Shown: piece by piece, positions 1 through 8,921 of the stretch | Layout of the letters: the number at the start of each line of letters is the position of its first letter | How positions within the stretch are numbered: the stretch's first letter is position 1 | Assembly: GCF_013391475.1 (NCBI RefSeq) | Contig: NZ_JACBAZ010000004.1 | Location: 372,001-436,000, forward strand | Source of the DNA: Oceaniferula marina | GTDB taxonomy: Bacteria > Verrucomicrobiota > Verrucomicrobiia > Verrucomicrobiales > Akkermansiaceae | Length of the DNA stretch: 64,000 bases | Reading direction: 5' to 3' | Program-made: the position numbers and the translations under genes | The notes under the pieces: generated by a model | Seen by the model: only the letters and a program-made list of their open reading frames with translations | The model's database searches: none | Told to the model about the DNA's origin: nothing

Positions 1-2
1 GG

Positions 3-227
3 ATAAAACCGAAAGCAAGTAGTGTCTACGACGCACGCGCTATCGCAAAACCTACAAACATGCCTATTCGGTATTCCTACTTTCACCCTCAACACCAGAA
101 ATGGAAACTCCTCAGCGCGTCCACCTGCGTCATCCGCCCCACCCGTCGTGAAATCTGTGTGTTCAGTTGGAACCCTCAATCAAAACGAATTGATTACCAT
201 GGCATCACTTTCAGTGAGAACGGGTGA
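3..227 (+). other. Window-edge stretch without a confident gene (possible ORF tail)
   Basis: One plus-strand frame is open from the window edge to a TGA at 225-227. It could be the last 74 codons of a gene starting outside the window, but I recognise no domain and a stretch this short can be open by chance. Two other overlapping frames are partly open as well. Treat it as unannotated unless the sequence to the left extends the frame. Confidence 0.15.
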
Positions 228-392
228 CCCGTCTCAGCCCGCGCCTCAATTTTTTCGCCTGTAGAGTCATTCCAATCCTTATTGTTCTCCAAACAGCTCG
301 GAAACGAGAGAATTAAAAGGAAAGGGATCTCCCAGCTTGACCAAGTGAAAGGGGGAACCATAAGTGGTCAATAACATATAGCTGTCCTTTCA

Positions 393-491
393 AGAGTAGG
401 ACAGGTTTTCCAACCTGTCATCTAACTTTGAGGTTACGCTGCACTGTCCTACAAGCGGACAGTCGGCAGGTTCGAAAACCTGCCCTACTCT
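393..491. repeat. Cloverleaf-like inverted repeat
   Basis: Outer arms AGAGTAGG (393-400) and CCTACTCT (484-491) are perfect reverse complements. They enclose three perfect hairpins: ACAGGTT/AACCTGT (401-418), ACTGTCC/GGACAGT (443-463) and GGCAGGTT/AACCTGCC (465-484). The whole can fold as a four-way junction on either strand. The hairpin arms share the core CAGGTT, which suggests a built-up REP-like element. It is not a tRNA: the arm lengths and anticodon arm do not fit, although the last hairpin resembles a T-arm. There is no second copy in this window. Confidence 0.6.
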
Positions 492-589
492 GATTTCAAA
501 TGCTCCCTCTTCTCCGGTTTCAACTTGGAATATCGACAAGATACCATACGCACCTCCCCCTCTCCCACCGAAGGGGGGAAAGAGGTATT

Positions 590-795
590 ATACCATTCTC
601 CCAGTTAAATTGTCAGAATGGTTTGAGTTTAAGATGATGAGTCAGTCAGCAAGCTGAATGGCAAGGGGCACTGCATCTTTTAGATTTTACCGTTGTTGCG
701 CGTCGGTTGCATAGCCCGCTATGCGCCTTCCTTGCGCCTAGTTAAAATCGAAAACCTTCAGTGCCATTCAGCCAATTTAACAGATCAAATGGTAT
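590..795. repeat. 206-bp palindromic interspersed repeat, copy 1
   Basis: Nearly identical to 22439-22645 (about six differences by eye). The ends form imperfect terminal inverted repeats of the form ATACCATT-N6-GTTAAATT. The next segment inward (GCTGAATGGCA...) pairs with ...TGCCATTCAGC, and GATTTTA pairs with TAAAATC further in. At the centre is the perfect hairpin GCATAG-CCCG-CTATGC (709-724). The whole element therefore folds into one long imperfect hairpin, as expected of a MITE-like non-autonomous element or a structured repeat. It carries no ORF. It lies downstream of the fucosidase gene, separated from it by about 50 bp. Confidence 0.8.
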
Positions 796-849
796 TAGCC
801 ATAGCGCCGGGGGGGAACAACATCCTACCCTGCCTTGCATCCACCTAGG

Positions 850-2733
850 CTAGTCCTCAGGAATAAGCTCGACGGACTTGATATTCATCAAGCCGGCCGG
901 ATTGATTTTCCGAGCCTTGATCGCAAGCGTTTTTTTTCCAGCTTTGGCAATGTCAATCTCCCCCACCTTGATCCGTTTGTATGACTTCCAGCCGCCTGTC
1001 GACTGAACCCTTAGATCAAGTTTCTGATCTCCCATAGCGATTGATATATCACCTCCCCCTCCGGGAGCTACGGCTTGATCAATGTAGAGTGCATACTTGC
1101 CAGACTGATGTGTCACCTTGCCTCCTGCTTGAATCTTTCCAGGGGTGTGGACATTGAAGGCAAAGGCAACGCTGGCCTCCGGTTTCAACCAATATCCAAT
1201 ATTCGAAAAGTCCTTGTGGAACGCCGCTCCCTCGACTTTGATTTCCGGCCCATGCAAGGTGGCTTGCTCAGGGAGCAGAGTGATACTCCGGTCCCCTGCC
1301 TGCTGTGGGATGTTCAGGGAAGCATCCACTTCAGGAGCCCCTTCGATTTCCAGAACCACTACCGACGAAATCGCACTCGGCGCTGAGTCAGGCAAATCGA
1401 TGGTGAGACTTCCCTTATCCAACTTGTGAGCCAGATCGCCCACCCCACCTAACAAACCCACATGCAGCACCTTGTTTTTTAGTCCGCCAAGCATGATTTT
1501 CTTGTTCTTGGGCCATTCGAACAGGTGAAAGTAAAGATATGACTTTCCGTCTTTTTGCTTGGCTGTACAACGCCCCGTAAATGGGAGTGTTGCAAAGGGG
1601 CTGGCATCCGTTCCGTAAATCGAATCACCGTGGGCCTTGAGCCATTCTCCGGTCTCGCGCAAGACGTTTGCCGACTCTTCCGGAATACGCCCCTCGGCGT
1701 CCGGCCCCACATTCAGTAACAGATTCCCCCCTTTGGAAACAATATCCGTCAACAAATGCACCACATCCTCACAGCTCTTCCATTTGGTGTCGTGATGGGA
1801 GTAACCAAATGATTCATTCATGGTATGGCAAACCTCAAAAAGGCGGCCCGGAAAACCTGTTGCCGGAACATATTTTTCAGGGGTAAAGAAGTCCCCATAG
1901 GGGTTTTGCAAATCGTTCCAAAAACGATTGTTGGTAATGAGTTGTGGCTGTAACTCACGTAGTTCACTGAGCAACGTTTTTGTCTTCCAGGTACTGCCCT
2001 GATGACGGGCGGTGGAGTAATCCACCCAAATGATGTCGCTTTTTCCATAGTCGGTATAAAGCTGCTTCATGTGGGAATGCATGTATTTCACATAAATCGA
2101 GTGATCTGAATCCTTGACGATTGGCCACTTGCGGCTGTTCATATAGGCATGGGGATGTTGCCAATCAATGATGGAATAATAATATCCTACCTTCAGCCCC
2201 TGCCCCCTAACCGAATCCGCATACTCAGCCACCATGTCGCGGCCTTTGGGCGAGATATTGGTGGATCCGGTGATGTCATTTTTTTGTGAATACGGCGCCT
2301 TGGCATTGAACAAGGTGTACCCGTCGTGATGCTTGGTCGTCAGCACCGTATATTGCATGCCTGCATCTTTGGCGAGCTCTGCCCACTGCTCTGTGCATCC
2401 AGCTGCCGGTTGAAAGAGAGGCTTGGTTAACTTGCCATACTCAGGCTCGGGGACACTTGCCCAATAACGAATCCACTCCGAGTAATGCTGGGGATATTTT
2501 TTTCCGGTTTCAGGGTTCGGAGGCCAGTATCCGCCAGCCGGGGCATACAAACCCCAATGAATAAACATCCCAAACTTGGCATCCTTGAACCACTTGGTTC
2601 GTTCAGCCTTGGATTCCTGCCAGCCGGACGCTCCAGCATAGGCCGACACCTCTGGATCAGGTGCAGCCATCGATACGGATAAGCAGGATATGACGAGGCA
2701 GCTGACATGGGGGAATTTCATGAGAACGGACAT
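850..2733 (-). CDS. Secreted alpha-L-fucosidase, GH29 family
   Basis: Retaining glycoside hydrolase that removes alpha-L-fucose from glycans. The 627-aa product begins with a signal peptide (hydrophobic stretch ending ...SVSMA-AP). The GH29 barrel carries FGMFIHWGLYAP (about residue 55), KHHDGYTLF (about 134-142) and IIWVDYS, whose Asp (about 238) is the expected catalytic nucleophile. The C-terminal about 200 residues look like beta-sandwich carbohydrate-binding modules. The start is uncertain: ATG at 2733 or 2721 both fit the signal peptide, and there is no clear Shine-Dalgarno. An upstream TTG at 2772 is less likely. It follows ftsW on the same strand with a gap of about 100 bp, where dcw clusters usually continue with murG/murC. 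Its presence suggests growth on fucosylated algal or mucin polysaccharides (inference). Confidence 0.93.
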   Translation of the reverse strand: MSVLMKFPHVSCLVISCLSVSMAAPDPEVSAYAGASGWQESKAERTKWFKDAKFGMFIHWGLYAPAGGYWPPNPETGKKYPQHYSEWIRYWASVPEPEYGKLTKPLFQPAAGCTEQWAELAKDAGMQYTVLTTKHHDGYTLFNAKAPYSQKNDITGSTNISPKGRDMVAEYADSVRGQGLKVGYYYSIIDWQHPHAYMNSRKWPIVKDSDHSIYVKYMHSHMKQLYTDYGKSDIIWVDYSTARHQGSTWKTKTLLSELRELQPQLITNNRFWNDLQNPYGDFFTPEKYVPATGFPGRLFEVCHTMNESFGYSHHDTKWKSCEDVVHLLTDIVSKGGNLLLNVGPDAEGRIPEESANVLRETGEWLKAHGDSIYGTDASPFATLPFTGRCTAKQKDGKSYLYFHLFEWPKNKKIMLGGLKNKVLHVGLLGGVGDLAHKLDKGSLTIDLPDSAPSAISSVVVLEIEGAPEVDASLNIPQQAGDRSITLLPEQATLHGPEIKVEGAAFHKDFSNIGYWLKPEASVAFAFNVHTPGKIQAGGKVTHQSGKYALYIDQAVAPGGGGDISIAMGDQKLDLRVQSTGGWKSYKRIKVGEIDIAKAGKKTLAIKARKINPAGLMNIKSVELIPED

Positions 2734-2834
2734 AATGCAAAAAAATATGCACACATCCCCCCCGAAGGTCAACGCCCAAGTGATTGTCCCCTTCGGACAT
2801 CAGACCAACGCGAGCGCATCATCCCACGTATGGG

Positions 2835-3980
2835 TCACAGCCTCACACAATGCTTTTTCTCATTGATCACCGGCATTTCTTGCCGGGTCACAAAACTGGT
2901 CTGGCGATGAATCGAAATAAGCAAGCCCACCGCAAGCAGCGTGAAAATCATATTGGTTCCTCCGTAACTGATAAATGGCAATGGCAATCCGGTATTGGGT
3001 AGCACCGCGGTGCATACTCCGATGTTCATCATTGCGGGGACCACAATGATGCTGGTCAAGCCGACAGCCATCAAGCGGCCGAAGATATCTTTGGCATTCA
3101 TCGCGATCGCGATACCGTAAACTACGATCACCACAAAACAAAACACACTTCCGAGAGTGAACCACAAGCCCAACTCTTCGCCGATTGCCGGAAAAATAAA
3201 ATCCGTGTGAGCTTCCGGCAGGTAGCCAAGTTTCTCCACGCCGTTGCCCAGCCCAACACCATCGACCCCGCCGTTGGCAAAAGCGTAGATGCCATGCAAC
3301 TGCTGATATCCATCGCCCAGTCTGTATTTGTCTGATTCCAACTCAAACAAGGCATTTACCCGCCCCATCCGTTCCGGGTTCTTCCACACCACAAAGGCCA
3401 TGCCCGCCAAGGCGGTAATCCCGGAGACCGCAAGATACGGGATGCGGGCTCCCGCAACAAACATCACTAACACCCCGGATGCAGCCAAAGCAACAGCGGT
3501 GCCCATGTCCTTTTCAAAAAAGATCAACAACACTGGAACCCCCAGTAACAAGCAGGGGTAAACAAAGCCTTTAAAAAAGGTTTTACCCTCTGTTTGAAAA
3601 TGAGCATACCAAGCTGCCAGCCCAAGAATAACAATAATTTTCGCCATTTCTGACGGTTGGAACTGAGGTAAGCCGGGCACCTTAATCCAACGCGATTCCC
3701 CTTTGATTTCCTGACCGATTCCCGGAACATAACAAAGCACGAGGAGAACACATACACCGCCAAACAAGTAGGCCCAACCCGGGGCAAACTTGCGGTAGTC
3801 CGTGGCCGCCAACCAGACGGCCCCACCAACCCCGAGGATAATCCAAATCGCCTGTTTTTTCACCAAGGCATAGCCGTCCACCTGATCATCCCAAACACTG
3901 GTACTGGTCAACATGACCAGGCCCAGTGTCACCAGAGCGATGACAGCCAAACAAAGGAAAACGGCATTTTTTCTACCCAT
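2835..3980 (-). CDS. ftsW: SEDS peptidoglycan glycosyltransferase FtsW
   Basis: Polytopic SEDS protein (381 aa, about ten membrane segments) that polymerises lipid II during septation together with the class B PBP FtsI encoded upstream. Family signatures are visible: the periplasmic TDFIFPAIGEELG motif and the C-terminal VLPNTGLPLPFISYGGTN motif. RodA shares these motifs, and the FtsW call rests on the position in the dcw cluster. The ATG at 3980 leaves a short basic N-terminus before the first helix. It is the last recognisable cell-division gene of the block here; murG, murC, ddl, ftsQ, ftsA and ftsZ do not follow. Confidence 0.93.
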   Translation of the reverse strand: MGRKNAVFLCLAVIALVTLGLVMLTSTSVWDDQVDGYALVKKQAIWIILGVGGAVWLAATDYRKFAPGWAYLFGGVCVLLVLCYVPGIGQEIKGESRWIKVPGLPQFQPSEMAKIIVILGLAAWYAHFQTEGKTFFKGFVYPCLLLGVPVLLIFFEKDMGTAVALAASGVLVMFVAGARIPYLAVSGITALAGMAFVVWKNPERMGRVNALFELESDKYRLGDGYQQLHGIYAFANGGVDGVGLGNGVEKLGYLPEAHTDFIFPAIGEELGLWFTLGSVFCFVVIVVYGIAIAMNAKDIFGRLMAVGLTSIIVVPAMMNIGVCTAVLPNTGLPLPFISYGGTNMIFTLLAVGLLISIHRQTSFVTRQEMPVINEKKHCVRL

Positions 3981-4027
3981 CGGAATAAGGTGTTCGAAAT
4001 CGTAACTGGTTTGCGCTCTATTGCGGT

Positions 4028-4945
4028 CTATTGCACCGGAATCTTAATCTCGCGACCTGCAAAAAGTTTGCGTGGGTCGGTGATCCCATTGATTGCGAGT
4101 AGATTTTCTCGCGAAACTTTGTAGCGGCTTGCAATTCTCCAAACCGTGTCACCACTCTTGACCGTGTAACGCTTGCCACTATCGACCACGGTAGTTCCGG
4201 CACCTGCAGAGGAACCGGCGGGACCGACAACAATCGCGCGAGGGGCCGGATCTTCATCCACCACGACGGCACGTGCGTGCTGGGGTTCCACATGGACAGG
4301 AGCTGCGGCTACTTCCGGCGTTTGAGGCATGCGTGCAGGGGGAGCCTGGGCAACACTCACAGGGCGCGGAGACAACTGAGCTGGAAGATCCAGCACCACT
4401 CCGGCTCGCAAAGGCCGATTATCATTCAAAGCTCTCAAAGCGGTTTCATCCACATTCTTATTCTGGGCAATGCGTGCATAATTATCACCGGAAACCACGA
4501 TGTAGCGGCCGGTAGCATAATCAATGGCGGGCTCAGCAGGAGGAGCTACCATCTGCGTAGCAGGCAAACCGGTATGAGCTACCTGGACTCCGGATGTATC
4601 TGCCTGCGCCGTCACCGCTGCGGATCCCACGACAGGGCCTCCAGCAACCGTTAGCTTGGCACTCACTTCACCAGCCGCAGGTGGCTGCTCGACAACGGTC
4701 TCTTCTGCATCCGTCCCGATAAACGTGCTATGCAAATAGATCAGGGCAATGGCGACGACATGGATCACAAGGATAACAATCAATGCGCGGCCGACACCTC
4801 CGTTCGGGATGTCGGATTCAAGGTCAAGGTGAGGATCGGCAACGGCAGTCGTTGCGCGGAGTTTCCGCTTACGGGTGGTGGTCCGGGCATGAAGCTTCCG
4901 GAAGCCATTGTTGGCTCGGCGTTTGGTTTGGATGGTTTTTTTCAT
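4028..4945 (-). CDS. Membrane-anchored protein with two LysM domains
   Basis: A 305-aa protein with a very basic N-terminus (residues 1-32, Lys/Arg rich), one membrane helix (about 52-72) and a periplasmic part. LysM 1 (about 146-190, GRYIVVSGDNYARIA) is degenerate, while LysM 2 (about 258-305, KRYTVKSGDTVWRIASRY) is canonical and ends the protein at IPVQ. They are separated by a Pro/Ala-rich linker. LysM domains bind the glycan chains of peptidoglycan. It lies between murD and ftsW in the same direction, with gaps of 73 and 47 bp, so it is probably co-transcribed and may tether a division factor to the wall (inference). No catalytic domain is visible. Confidence 0.85.
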   Translation of the reverse strand: MKKTIQTKRRANNGFRKLHARTTTRKRKLRATTAVADPHLDLESDIPNGGVGRALIVILVIHVVAIALIYLHSTFIGTDAEETVVEQPPAAGEVSAKLTVAGGPVVGSAAVTAQADTSGVQVAHTGLPATQMVAPPAEPAIDYATGRYIVVSGDNYARIAQNKNVDETALRALNDNRPLRAGVVLDLPAQLSPRPVSVAQAPPARMPQTPEVAAAPVHVEPQHARAVVVDEDPAPRAIVVGPAGSSAGAGTTVVDSGKRYTVKSGDTVWRIASRYKVSRENLLAINGITDPRKLFAGREIKIPVQ

Positions 4946-5018
4946 AACGTATCAGGGTTGGTGCTTAGGGTTGGGGTTATTTGTTTGGCTTGGTTCTGTT
5001 GGTTCAGATGGTTTGAAA

Positions 5019-6326
5019 TTATTTCATGGAGGCGACAATGCTTCGGAATGCATCTCCTCGCTCTTCATATCCGTTGAACATATCAAAGGATGAGGTTCCC
5101 GGAGAAAAAAGAACGGTATCTCCGTAACCGGATAAAGCGGCAGATCGCTCCACAGCATCTTCTAACGACGAAGCGATACACACGGGAACCTGCTCGTTGA
5201 CAGGTGCAAAGGTCTCGGCCAGGCATTCCGCAATTTCGCCAAAAACGACAATCGCTTTGGTGGTTTCTTTCAGCCTCGGAATCAAGGAACTGTAATCCAA
5301 CCCCTTCTGCTTCCCCCCGGCAATTAATACAATCGGCCGTAACTGAGAACGCAGAGCACTATCGAGTGCGTGTAAGTTCGTGGCCTTCGAATCATTGATG
5401 TATTCCACCCCGTCCAAGGTGCGGATCAACTCACAGCGGTGCAAGGGAGGAGCAAACCCACGCAAGGACTCAGTGGCATCGCCCACATTCACTCCGAGAC
5501 ATGAGCAAGCGGCAAAGGCAGCCATGGCATTTTCCGCATTGTGCAATCCTCGCAACCTCGTCACCGACAAATCCAAAACCGGATGACCATGGTGACAAAT
5601 CCATCCATCTTCCAGACGATAGTCGGCAGCGTTTTCTGTCGAAAAGCTATGCTGAGTAGCGGTTTGTTCACCGATCTCTTCACCGGCCCGGACCACAATG
5701 TGGTTTTGAGCATCCAGATTTTCGAAGACCCTCAGTTTGGCCTTTTTGTAGGATGCCAGATCGGGGTAGCGATCCATATGGTCAGCTGAGAAGTTAAGCC
5801 AGATCACGACATCAGGATGAAAGCGGTCAATCGTCTCAAGCTGAAATGAGCTAACCTCCAGAGCTACCGCGGCCGGCACATGCTCCTGCAATACGACTTC
5901 GGCAAAGGGAACGCCGTAATTCCCGCAAGCGACACAGGACAATCCGGCCTGGTCCAAGATTCTCTGGACGAGTTCCGTGGTGGTCGTTTTTCCATTTGTT
6001 CCCGTGATTGCCACGATTCGCCCATCGTAAAATCGATACGCCAACTCAATCTCGCCGATCATTTCACCCGCCTGCCGTGCATAGGCTTGGGCAAAGGCAC
6101 TCTCACCGTCAATGCCCGGGGAAATCACAAGCAAATCACAAGCTGCCGTTGCAGCCGTAGTTTCACTCGCATTCGGCACCGCCTGCACGCCCTCCGGCAA
6201 GCCGTCGATTCGTTCCGATGTATCGTGCACTTCTACCGAGGCCCCTTCGCGCAAGGCCAACGCCGCCGCTGCCCGACCACTTCGGCCGGCACCAAGCACA
6301 ATCACACGTTGATTCAACAGTTTCAT
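5019..6326 (-). CDS. murD: UDP-N-acetylmuramoyl-L-alanine--D-glutamate ligase
   Basis: Cytoplasmic ATP-dependent ligase adding D-Glu to UDP-MurNAc-L-Ala. The 435-aa product has the N-terminal Rossmann-like VIVLGAGRSGRAA, the ATP loop TGTNGKTTTTELV (about 108-120), the Mur ligase HRCE motif and NDSKATN. The ATG at 6326 starts one base after the mraY stop codon (TAG-T-ATG), which indicates translational coupling. A TTG start overlapping mraY is possible but less likely. Fifth Mur/Mra step gene in the run. Confidence 0.96.
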   Translation of the reverse strand: MKLLNQRVIVLGAGRSGRAAAALALREGASVEVHDTSERIDGLPEGVQAVPNASETTAATAACDLLVISPGIDGESAFAQAYARQAGEMIGEIELAYRFYDGRIVAITGTNGKTTTTELVQRILDQAGLSCVACGNYGVPFAEVVLQEHVPAAVALEVSSFQLETIDRFHPDVVIWLNFSADHMDRYPDLASYKKAKLRVFENLDAQNHIVVRAGEEIGEQTATQHSFSTENAADYRLEDGWICHHGHPVLDLSVTRLRGLHNAENAMAAFAACSCLGVNVGDATESLRGFAPPLHRCELIRTLDGVEYINDSKATNLHALDSALRSQLRPIVLIAGGKQKGLDYSSLIPRLKETTKAIVVFGEIAECLAETFAPVNEQVPVCIASSLEDAVERSAALSGYGDTVLFSPGTSSFDMFNGYEERGDAFRSIVASMK

Positions 6327-6327
6327 A

Positions 6328-7485
6328 CTAGACAATTTTTAATAAGGCGATTCCGACCAGACCACAGAAGATCGAGATCGTCCAAAACCGAACAATCACC
6401 TGGGTTTCATGCCAGCCTCGCAATTCAAAATGATGGTGAATGGGAGACATTGCAAAAATCCGTTTCCCTGTCGTTTTAAAGCTGGCTACCTGCAAAATCA
6501 CAGACAAGGCCTCCATCACAAACACCCATCCAATAATAACTAACAACAACTCCTGCTTCGCGCATATTGCCGCCGTTGCAAGTCCGCCACCAATGGCCAG
6601 CGATCCCGTGTCTCCCATGAAGACTTTCGCTGGATGGCAATTATACCATAAAAAACCAAAACCTGCCCCCACCAGGGCAAACAAGAACACTGACAGCTCG
6701 GCAACATGACGGTTGAAAGGAATAAACAAATACTCCTGGGCCATGTAGGCATGCCCTGCGAGGTAAGCAATCGCCGCATAGGCCAAAGCCACCGTGATCG
6801 TACAACCCGTGGCCAGACCGTCCAAACCGTCGGTCAGATTCACCGCATTCGAACAGCCGACGATGATGATGGCAAAGAAGGGGATACACAACCAACCGAT
6901 GTCAATCAACGGCCACTTGAACAATGGAAACGTCAGGGTGCTCACCGACATCTCTTCGCCCATGAAGGTGTAGCCAACGGATTGGGTTTTAAAATACAAA
7001 AACGAAGCCGCAATACCACCAACAAGAAATTGCCAGAACAGCTTGGTTTTACCACTGACCCCGTCGGAACTTTTCAGCTTCACCTTGGTGTAGTCATCGA
7101 CAAAACCAAGCAGCCCCAGAGCCAGCATCACACAGGTTGTTACAACCACAAAGGGGTTGAGCAAACGACCACAAATCAAAACGGCAATGAGGACCGAACC
7201 GAGAATCATGACCCCGCCCATGGTCGGAGTCCCCGCCTTTCCTCCGTGCAGTTCGTTCAGTTTATGAACCTCATCCGCTGAACGGATAGGTTGGCCAACT
7301 TTCAGGGAAATCAATTTACGAATCACCCAGGGACCGAAAAAGACCGATAGGTTAAAGGTAATCAAGCTCGCCAGTCCCGCACGCACCGTAATGTACTGAA
7401 GCAAGTTCAAGACACGCAAATGATGGGCCCATTCGGCCCCGCTCAATTTGGCATCACGCCAAAATTCATAGATCCAATATAACAT
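6328..7485 (-). CDS. mraY: Phospho-N-acetylmuramoyl-pentapeptide-transferase
   Basis: Integral membrane enzyme making lipid I from UDP-MurNAc-pentapeptide and undecaprenyl phosphate. At 385 aa it is slightly longer than the usual 320-360. Conserved features are GKAGTPTMGG near the N-terminus, the catalytic Asp pair FVDDYTK, NLTDGLDGLA, FMGDTGSLAIGG and the cytoplasmic MSPIHHHFEL histidine motif. The ATG shares one base with the murF stop codon (TAATG). Confidence 0.97.
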   Translation of the reverse strand: MLYWIYEFWRDAKLSGAEWAHHLRVLNLLQYITVRAGLASLITFNLSVFFGPWVIRKLISLKVGQPIRSADEVHKLNELHGGKAGTPTMGGVMILGSVLIAVLICGRLLNPFVVVTTCVMLALGLLGFVDDYTKVKLKSSDGVSGKTKLFWQFLVGGIAASFLYFKTQSVGYTFMGEEMSVSTLTFPLFKWPLIDIGWLCIPFFAIIIVGCSNAVNLTDGLDGLATGCTITVALAYAAIAYLAGHAYMAQEYLFIPFNRHVAELSVFLFALVGAGFGFLWYNCHPAKVFMGDTGSLAIGGGLATAAICAKQELLLVIIGWVFVMEALSVILQVASFKTTGKRIFAMSPIHHHFELRGWHETQVIVRFWTISIFCGLVGIALLKIV

Positions 7486-8882
7486 TAGCTTGCTTGAGGT
7501 ATTGATTGTTCCTGAGGAAACGCCTGATGCATCACCTGCTCCATACCGGCCATCCTACTTCCCTTGAACAGGACGCAGTCACCAGACTGAGTGTATTCCT
7601 TTAACCACTGTGCGGCATCATCCCGCTCATCAAAATGTTGGCTTGTTTGGCTGACTTCCTTGGCTCCCAGATTGATTTGCATCGCGGCCTTACCGACACT
7701 CACAACTTGCAGTCCTTTTTCTGCTGCGAGTTCTCCCACCCGACGATGTTCGCGATCCGCGTGCACACCCAACTCTGCCATCATTCCCAGAACGACGATC
7801 CGACGTGATTTTTCATCCACAGGAAGCTCGGACAACGTTTCAATCGCAGCGATCACCGAGTCTGGATTCGCATTATACGTATCGTCGATCACACTGACCC
7901 CGGCACTTTCATAGCGACGCAAACGGCCACTGGTCAATACACAGGCATTCAATCCTCGGGCAATCGTTTCAGCGGACATCCCGAGAGCGTGACCTGCCGC
8001 AGCAGCGAGCAGCGCATTGTTCACCATATGCTTTCCACACACTCCGATTTCTACGGGGACACTGTCTTCCCCATCAATGCTCAGATCAAAGGCCGATCCA
8101 CTATCTGTTAACCTTAACTTTTCAGCCCTCACCGCGCCCCGGCAGTTTCCAGCCACGATCACCTTGGAGTGGGTGCGTTCGATCAGGTAATCCACATAAT
8201 CGCAGCTTGCCGTGACAATCAAGGTTCCTTGATCTGGCAAGGCCCTGGCCAAAGCACTTTTCTCTTCGGCGATTCCCTGTCGTGATCCAAGAAATTCAAT
8301 ATGCGCCGTCCCGATATTGGTAATAATTCCAAACTCGGGTGCACAAATCTCACAAAGGGGAGCAATTTCCCCGGAATGATTCATGCCCATCTCCCACACA
8401 CAAACTTGATCAGCTTCATCCGCCGATAAAACGCTGAGAGGTAATCCAATATGGTTGTTCAGGTTTCCCTTCGTGGCATTCACCCGAAACTGCTGGGAGA
8501 GAACCGAGGCCGTAAAGTCTTTCACGCTGGTTTTTCCATTCGACCCCGTGATCCCGACAACCCGAATATCCAACTGGCGACGATACCAATAGGCCAAGCG
8601 TTGCAGCCCATTCAAGGTGTCCCCAACCACGATGCATGGTAACGCAGCGCTGTCCCACCCCTCCGGTAGATGATCCACCAGCAGGCATGCCGCCCCGGCA
8701 TCTACCGCCGCCTGTAAAAAAGCATGCCCGTCAAAATTATCACCCCGCAAGGCAATGAATAACGCCCCTTGGGTGAGGTGCCTTGAATCGGTCGAAACTT
8801 CATGAACCATGACACCGGTATCTTCACCCACAAGCTCTCCGCCTGTGGCTGATCTGATTTCTTCAATAGTCAATGGTTTCAT
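7485..8882 (-). CDS. murF: UDP-N-acetylmuramoyl-tripeptide--D-alanyl-D-alanine ligase
   Basis: Adds D-Ala-D-Ala to the UDP-MurNAc-tripeptide, completing the cytoplasmic pentapeptide precursor. The 465-aa product shows the Mur ligase ATP loop VVGITGSNGKTSVKD, NHIGLPLS and DDTYNANPDS, which are typical of MurF. A strong Shine-Dalgarno AGGAGA sits 6 nt before the ATG at 8882. It is about 40 bp downstream of murE on the same strand. Confidence 0.97.
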   Translation of the reverse strand: MKPLTIEEIRSATGGELVGEDTGVMVHEVSTDSRHLTQGALFIALRGDNFDGHAFLQAAVDAGAACLLVDHLPEGWDSAALPCIVVGDTLNGLQRLAYWYRRQLDIRVVGITGSNGKTSVKDFTASVLSQQFRVNATKGNLNNHIGLPLSVLSADEADQVCVWEMGMNHSGEIAPLCEICAPEFGIITNIGTAHIEFLGSRQGIAEEKSALARALPDQGTLIVTASCDYVDYLIERTHSKVIVAGNCRGAVRAEKLRLTDSGSAFDLSIDGEDSVPVEIGVCGKHMVNNALLAAAAGHALGMSAETIARGLNACVLTSGRLRRYESAGVSVIDDTYNANPDSVIAAIETLSELPVDEKSRRIVVLGMMAELGVHADREHRRVGELAAEKGLQVVSVGKAAMQINLGAKEVSQTSQHFDERDDAAQWLKEYTQSGDCVLFKGSRMAGMEQVMHQAFPQEQSIPQAS

Positions 8883-8921
8883 GGGGTCTCTCCTGCTTCG
8901 GGGTTATACTTAATTCATGGT

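Noticed and set aside
22-264. Plus-strand ORF of 80 codons at the left edge
   Set aside because: No recognisable motif, no ribosome-binding site, and overlapping frames are equally open; likely chance.
465-484. tRNA gene suggested by a T-arm-like GGTTCGAAAACC
   Set aside because: The arms around it do not form a D-arm or a 5-bp/7-nt anticodon arm, and the stems are part of an inverted-repeat array.
5880-6479. Plus-strand ORF of 199 codons
   Set aside because: Antisense to murD and mraY, which are certain.
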